NCBI GenBank assembly: GCA_003551785.1 | Contig: PUNP01000828.1 | Coordinates: 1 to 19,230, forward strand | Reading direction: 5' to 3' | From: Candidatus Brocadiaceae bacterium | GTDB lineage: Bacteria > Planctomycetota > Brocadiia > SM23-32 | DNA: 19,230 nt | In this document: positions 16,326 to 19,230 of the stretch, one piece after another | Layout: every line of letters starts with the position of its first letter | Position numbering within the stretch: position 1 is the first letter of the stretch | The notes under the pieces: generated by a model | Databases searched by the model: none | What the model was told of the DNA's origin: nothing | The model's input: the letters and a program-made list of their open reading frames with translations, nothing else | Program-made: the position numbers and the translations under genes

Positions 16326-16342
16326 AATGCCGGATATGCGGT

Positions 16343-16987
16343 TTAACCGTACCAAGCCCCAACTATCTTATATGCATTTTTGATTTCTTCACGCTTAATC
16401 TTGGTTGAGGATTTTTTATCTCTCGGCGTGACATTGGATAACACAACTTCTTCTTCAAAGCTGTGCCATCTTTTACAATAAGTGCTGCCGTCCCAGGTCT
16501 CAACCATAACCAGGTCATTATCGCACAGTTCAGCATCTCTGTCCACCAGCGCATATTGCCCATCCCATAAAACCGGTATCAGCTCATCGCCTTTAACTTC
16601 AACAACGTTGAGTGAAGCGGGGAGAGTAAGTTTTTCAGAGGGGGCATTGACGAATTGTATTTCCCTCTCATCATTATCTTTCGGCTTAGTTTGGCCTATT
16701 ACGGATACATAACTCTCGGCATCTTCACTTGCCTTCAATGCCACATCTTCACGGTCACGTCGGAAAGGGCTTTGTCCCTCCCCGGTAATCAGCCAATGAA
16801 GGTCAGCACCAGTGACTTCACCTATTTTTCTGAAAAAATCTGCTCCGGGTATCGACCTGTTACCACTGAAATAACGGGAAAGACGGGACTCATAAACACC
16901 TAACCGCCGCGCAATTTCAGCCGCCGAAGCGAAGTCGAATACCCGGCGAATACGCTGGATCAACGAAGAGCCAGAATTGTAATTCAT
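16343..16987 (-). CDS. CI-type HTH repressor with S24-like domain lacking the catalytic serine
   Basis: A 214-residue DNA-binding regulator of the phage CI/LexA type. The N-terminal helix-turn-helix of the CI-repressor type is at about 20-42 (ASAAEIARRLGVYESRLSRY), and a TGADLHWLITGEG segment follows. The C-terminal half resembles the S24 peptidase fold: VKGDELIPVLWDGQYALVD, then a later CKRW with K172. Where LexA/CI have G-D-S-M with the nucleophile serine, this protein has G-D-E-L (E135), and no Ala-Gly cleavage site is evident in the linker. It therefore probably cannot cleave itself. The frame is open to 17320, but ATG 16987 has a nearly perfect GGAGGTGA six bases upstream and matches the domain start. 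It is read divergently from a structured-RNA candidate whose promoter is 44 bases away. Confidence 0.85.
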   Translation of the reverse strand: MNYNSGSSLIQRIRRVFDFASAAEIARRLGVYESRLSRYFSGNRSIPGADFFRKIGEVTGADLHWLITGEGQSPFRRDREDVALKASEDAESYVSVIGQTKPKDNDEREIQFVNAPSEKLTLPASLNVVEVKGDELIPVLWDGQYALVDRDAELCDNDLVMVETWDGSTYCKRWHSFEEEVVLSNVTPRDKKSSTKIKREEIKNAYKIVGAWYG

Positions 16988-17030
16988 AATTAACTCACCT
17001 CCCTGCCCTTCCAAAAAAAGAAGTTTGCGC

Positions 17031-17059
17031 TTGACAATGCTTCCCGTTTTAGGTAAAAT
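17031..17059 (+). promoter_or_regulatory. Strong sigma70-type promoter, divergent from the repressor
   Basis: A perfect TTGACA (17031-17036) is followed after exactly 17 bases by TAAAAT (17054-17059), one change from consensus. It points rightward, away from the repressor gene that starts 44 bases to the left, and should start transcripts near 17066. No protein gene follows within 900 bases, so the product is probably the RNA described next. Its position makes it a natural target for the repressor. Confidence 0.75.
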
Positions 17060-17065
17060 CCAACA

Positions 17066-17332
17066 GAATGCTTGTTTGAATACGGTAGGGAGATCGGTGT
17101 GATATTGGATAAAAGTATATCCTGACTCACATACTCGGGAAAAAAAGCAAAACGCTTTTTCCTGGGTATCCACGAAAAAAACATTTTGTACGTGCATAGG
17201 GGGTAAGCAATCAGAAAATCGTGATAATACCCTTGCGTTTACGAGGTTAAATTCCAAAGGGGGGGACATATAACAACTGCCCCCCTTAGAGCCCGGCTGG
17301 TACCGATCTCCCAATCTCACACCGGTCGGGCT
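17066..17332 (+). ncRNA. Candidate structured non-coding RNA with large pseudoknot
   Basis: About 267 bases with no credible gene but many helices. 17088-17098 pairs perfectly over 11 bases with 17302-17312. 17131-17144 pairs with 17156-17169 over 14 bases, two of them G-U, extended by a further two pairs. 17257-17264 pairs with 17280-17287 over 8 bases. 17290-17301 pairs with 17321-17332 over 12 bases, two of them G-U. Smaller hairpins lie at 17099-17130 and 17199-17234. The partner of the first helix is in the loop of the last, which makes an H-type pseudoknot. The G-U pairs work only on the plus strand (A-C mismatches on the other), in agreement with the promoter direction. No signature of tmRNA, RNase P RNA, SRP RNA or 6S RNA was found. 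The 3' end is uncertain: only a weak U-rich stretch follows. Confidence 0.55.
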
Positions 17333-17417
17333 ACTTTACTTTGAATCAATAACATTCACTATTTTATATAAATTTGGTTTTTTAGTCAATAATAAGATAA
17401 ACGAAGTATATTTTTGA

Positions 17418-17775
17418 GCGGTCCTTCAACTTTGCGGATGTTTGAATGATCAAAAAGCTTTGGCATTAAAGATCATTGCGAATAGAATTTTGCTTGTTTC
17501 TGGTTTCTGTTTGCTGGTAAAATAAGGCAGCCTAGCAGTTTGGCCGAAAAGGTGCAGGCGGAATGTATGACAGGCATCTTGCCTGTCCAGAGCGCACGCA
17601 GGGATGCGTGCTATACTATGAAAGGCATCTTGTGTTACTATATTTCTCATTTAGCACCTTTTCGGCCAAGCTCTTAGCAACTAACAACCAGCAACAATCA
17701 GCTGATATTTCCTTTTACTATAATTAATTACGATTCTTTTGTGCAATCTCAACATCCGCAAAGATGACGGAGAGC
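17418..17775. repeat. Nested inverted-repeat element, copy 2 of the MITE-like family
   Basis: Outer ends 17422-17439 and 17754-17771 are the same imperfect inverted repeats as those bounding 3589-3756 (left ends identical over 18 bases, right ends also identical over 18). Inside are a TTGCTGGT/ACCAGCAA inverted pair (17511-17520 and 17686-17695), a perfect 16-base inverted repeat (17540-17555 and 17654-17669) and two hairpins (17569-17587, stem GACAGGCA; 17594-17611, stem GCACGCA). The interior differs from copy 1, so it looks like elements inserted within elements. No gene is evident inside. Confidence 0.7.
17540..17669. repeat. Inner foldback element with perfect 16-bp inverted ends
   Basis: TTGGCCGAAAAGGTGC (17540-17555) and its exact reverse complement (17654-17669) enclose 98 bases with two perfect hairpins. 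Its end sequence is shared with the composite repeat at 16301-16325, so the two belong to one dispersed family. Confidence 0.7.
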
Positions 17776-17963
17776 CATAACCTGCATATTTCACGCGTTT
17801 TCAGTGGTGCACATGCGGCAAATGTCAAACGACGCTGTGTTAGTATACTGCAAGTGTAGGCTTTTGCAGCAGATGCGCCGCTGAAGACGCGCACGCAGGG
17901 TAAACCGCCGTTTGAGAACTCGATAGTACACACTGCAAATATTAAAAGTCTATCAAATGACAC
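17772..17963. other. Non-coding stretch, no gene recognised
   Basis: After the repeat element nothing with clear family resemblance is seen up to the next promoter. A 79-residue minus-strand open frame (17724-17963) exists but runs through the repeat end, has no supported ribosome binding site and shows no domain. A small CTGCAA/TTGCAG hairpin is present near 17849-17870. Confidence 0.5.
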
Positions 17964-17992
17964 TTAACATATTGTATTTCAATGTTTATAGT
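17964..17992 (+). promoter_or_regulatory. Candidate promoter of the Mpv17-like gene
   Basis: TTAACA (17964-17969) and TATAGT (17987-17992) are separated by exactly 17 bases and point toward the membrane-protein gene. The start of transcription would be near 17999, giving a leader of about 35 bases before ATG 18034. Confidence 0.55.
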
Positions 17993-18033
17993 AAGAATTG
18001 CCGCTGGTTTATGAAATATGCAGGATAAAATTC

Positions 18034-18702
18034 ATGAATAAGAACATAACGCGTGCTTTCAGGGCGAATCTGCACATAAGCCTCGCCATTGGTTTATTTG
18101 CCCTGGCTGTTATCTTGAGCTATTACTATATCCCTATAATCAACAGTTTTTTTACCCAAATAGCCTCGTTAAAGGATAGTGCGGGGCTGCGTTTTGCCAT
18201 GATTTCTACGGCCGTATTCGGTGGTCTTCTGCCCTTGCTGCTGGAGCAGCTGCGGCGCCTGCCTGTCAGGGAATTGAATGCCAAAACACTGTTTTTTTTT
18301 CTTGTCTTCTGGATGCTCAAAGGGGTGGAGATCGACTTACTCTATGCGGGCCAGGCATATATCTTCGGTGAAACTCCTAAACCGACCACAGTCCTGGCCA
18401 AAACAGCAGTTGATCAATTTATTTACTTACCGCTCTGGGGCGCACCTACTATGGTGCTGGCGTACCTATGGCTGGATAAAAATTTTGATTGGCGACGGAC
18501 TTTGAGTTCAGTTGACGCCGGGTGGTACAAAAAGCTGGTTCTGCCGGTCATGGCGGTCAACTGGATTATTTGGATACCGGCTGTAACCATCATATATTCC
18601 TTACCGCTGCCCCTTCAGCTCCCTATGCAAAATATCGTCTTGCTGATGTTCGCAGTCATCCTGATCTTTGTGACTTCACAAAATACCGACCAGCGAAGCT
18701 GA
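18034..18702 (+). CDS. Mpv17/PMP22-like integral membrane protein
   Basis: A 222-residue protein with about four or five hydrophobic segments (roughly 14-40, 54-72, 84-110, 125-147 and 168-214). The C-terminal half resembles the Mpv17/PMP22 family, best known from mitochondrial and peroxisomal membranes: AKTAVDQFIYLPLWGAPTM (122-140) matches the K-x3-D-Q-x4-P segment, then WYKKLVLPVMAVNWIIWIPA (164-183) and a final LPLPLQLPMQNIVLLMFAVI stretch match the N-x2-x-W-P...P...R region in pattern. The first half is less like the family. ATG 18034 has AGGA at 8 bases and a well-spaced promoter upstream; a TTG at 17998 lies at the transcription start and is rejected. Molecular function is unknown in bacteria. 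Confidence 0.7.
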   Translation: MNKNITRAFRANLHISLAIGLFALAVILSYYYIPIINSFFTQIASLKDSAGLRFAMISTAVFGGLLPLLLEQLRRLPVRELNAKTLFFFLVFWMLKGVEIDLLYAGQAYIFGETPKPTTVLAKTAVDQFIYLPLWGAPTMVLAYLWLDKNFDWRRTLSSVDAGWYKKLVLPVMAVNWIIWIPAVTIIYSLPLPLQLPMQNIVLLMFAVILIFVTSQNTDQRS

Positions 18703-18864
18703 GAGATTGGTGTAAGCACCGAATACCCCCGCATTAACAACTCCAGTAGGATGTAAAGTGGTGATTATTATCGTCGGCTTCGTTGCAAGATAAGTTATAG
18801 CCTTTTACTGTTTCTTACTTCCCTGTACACCTTGATCCCCTCTTGATTTAAGTTGAGTGTTTAA

Positions 18865-18887
18865 AAAAAGCATGGAAACGGCTTTTT
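18865..18887 (+). terminator. Possible terminator of the Mpv17-like gene
   Basis: AAAAAGC (18865-18871) and GCTTTTT (18881-18887) form a 7-base stem ending in a short T run, with a nine-base loop. It is low in GC and lies 160 bases after the stop, so it is a weak candidate. Confidence 0.3.
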
Positions 18888-18911
18888 GCAGAATGCACGA
18901 CGAAATGTAAA

Positions 18912-18945
18912 TGAGGTTCTGCTTTTGCGCACCAGCAGAACCTCA
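18912..18945. terminator. Perfect 11-bp hairpin between convergent genes
   Basis: TGAGGTTCTGC (18912-18922) and its exact reverse complement (18935-18945) enclose a 12-base loop. Read on the minus strand it is followed by a T-rich stretch, so it best fits a terminator for the redoxin gene about 100 bases upstream. It could serve both strands. Confidence 0.5.
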
Positions 18946-19044
18946 AATTATGTTATGACGAAAGCCCTATTTTTAGTTTCCTGCGCGACCATTCCCATGC
19001 ACAGGATACAAATGACGATTGAATTGAACCGGCTTCGGCTTGCG

Positions 19045-19230
19045 TTATTCGTTATTTCCAAAAATATCAAAACCGAACCTGGCGATTCTCTCTTCGGCAG
19101 TACGGTATTGGATGGTGCATCCAAAAGCCGAACCCTCGGTCTGATCAAGTTCTTCACCAGCCAGTAATTTATCTAATACTTCCCCAACGTAAACGGGTTC
19201 ATTCCCCCGATTGTCAACCGGTCCGATAAA
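19045..19230 (-). CDS. Redoxin/thioredoxin-like protein, C-terminal fragment (5' end outside window)
   Basis: A minus-strand frame is open from the window edge to TAA at 19045-19047, giving 61 residues with no start inside. The segment begins FIGPVDNRGNEPVY, followed by VGEVLDKLLAGEELDQTEG and then SAFGCTIQYR. This resembles the C-terminal end of AhpC/TSA-type redoxin domain proteins, where a D-x-R/N turn, a L-x-x-A-L-x-x-L-L-A-G-x-x-V helix and a final x-G-C-x-I-x-W/Y strand are typical. The catalytic Cys region would lie upstream, outside the window. A tail of about 18 residues follows the usual end. Partial, so the exact family is tentative. Confidence 0.75.
   Translation of the reverse strand, partial: FIGPVDNRGNEPVYVGEVLDKLLAGEELDQTEGSAFGCTIQYRTAEERIARFGFDIFGNNE

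Larger units (their letters stand above)
15954..16342. other. Gene-free region with promoter and palindromic repeats
   Basis: This stretch between the repressor stop and the mannosidase start contains no convincing gene. It holds a candidate minus-strand promoter next to the mannosidase and a dense set of short GC-rich palindromes and an 18-base direct repeat, listed separately. The palindromes could also act as transcript ends for the repressor gene. Confidence 0.65.
18703..19044. other. Gene-free region between convergent genes
   Basis: This stretch between the ends of the Mpv17-like gene and the redoxin holds two hairpins, listed separately, and no convincing gene. Small open frames on both strands (for example 18886-19167 plus and 18948-19157 minus) run out of frame through the redoxin coding end and show no domain. 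Confidence 0.6.

Noticed and set aside
16988..17320. N-terminal extension of the repressor reading frame (111 extra residues on the minus strand).
   Set aside because: It shows no domain, lies before a near-perfect ribosome binding site at ATG 16987, and overlaps a plus-strand promoter and helices that explain the sequence better.
17066..17332. tmRNA, RNase P RNA, SRP RNA or 6S RNA as identity of the structured region.
   Set aside because: The tRNA-like TTCRANNCC arm, the RNase P GAGGAAAGTCC core, the SRP GGAAGCAGC-type loop and the rod-like 6S shape with a central bubble were not found.
17290..17332. Simple intrinsic terminator hairpin.
   Set aside because: The loop is 19 bases, the following T tract is weak, and the loop pairs perfectly with 17088-17098, so a pseudoknot explains it better.
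17724..17963. A 79-residue minus-strand open frame.
   Set aside because: It runs through the end of the repeat element, has no ribosome binding site and no recognisable domain.
18886..19167. A 93-residue plus-strand open frame near the window end.
   Set aside because: It overlaps the minus-strand redoxin end, which has family resemblance; the plus frame has none.

Overview
The window is a bacterial chromosomal segment of moderate base composition with dense, mostly housekeeping genes and few clear signs of a phage or conjugative element. The order polA-coaE-rho, a GH38 mannosidase, a Gfo/Idh/MocA oxidoreductase, a C-terminal redoxin fragment and an Mpv17/PMP22-like membrane protein suggest an anaerobic member of the PVC superphylum (Planctomycetota of the Phycisphaerae/Sedimentisphaerales type, or Lentisphaerota/Kiritimatiellota). 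This is an inference from gene content and cannot be settled without a search.

Layout. Bases 1-2324 (+) hold the end of DNA polymerase I, dephospho-CoA kinase and transcription terminator Rho. Rho converges with a minus-strand cluster (5922 down to 2327) read as cysteine desulfurase NifS, quinolinate synthase NadA, sulfur transferase LarE and scaffold NifU. A palindromic miniature repeat lies between nadA and larE. After a leader region with inverted repeats (5923-6325) comes a long minus-strand run read from 15953 to 6326: GH38 alpha-mannosidase, an L-sorbose-1-phosphate-reductase-like dehydrogenase, TsaD, an MntA-HepT toxin-antitoxin pair, LarB, NnrD, a Gfo/Idh/MocA oxidoreductase and a YkgJ-type Cys-cluster protein. 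Bases 15954-18000 are accessory in character: palindromic repeats, a CI/S24-type repressor whose protease serine is missing, a divergent sigma70-like promoter followed by a structured-RNA candidate, and a nested inverted-repeat element. The window ends with the Mpv17-like gene (+) and the C-terminal end of a redoxin on the minus strand.

How the genes may work together. NadA makes quinolinate, the precursor of nicotinic acid adenine dinucleotide (NaAD). LarB uses NaAD for the first step of nickel-pincer cofactor synthesis and LarE adds sulfur. NifS and NifU mobilise sulfur and build Fe-S clusters, which NadA needs and which this three-cysteine LarE probably also needs. NnrD repairs damaged NAD(P)H. 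The window therefore gathers much of a sulfur / NAD precursor / nickel-pincer pathway, although larC and larA are not present here.

The most novel-looking object is the non-coding region 17031-17332. It has a promoter with near-consensus boxes, then several long helices and an apparent large pseudoknot. Several helices keep pairing only through G-U wobbles on the plus strand, which indicates a plus-strand RNA. It starts back to back with the protease-dead repressor gene. No known RNA family was recognised.
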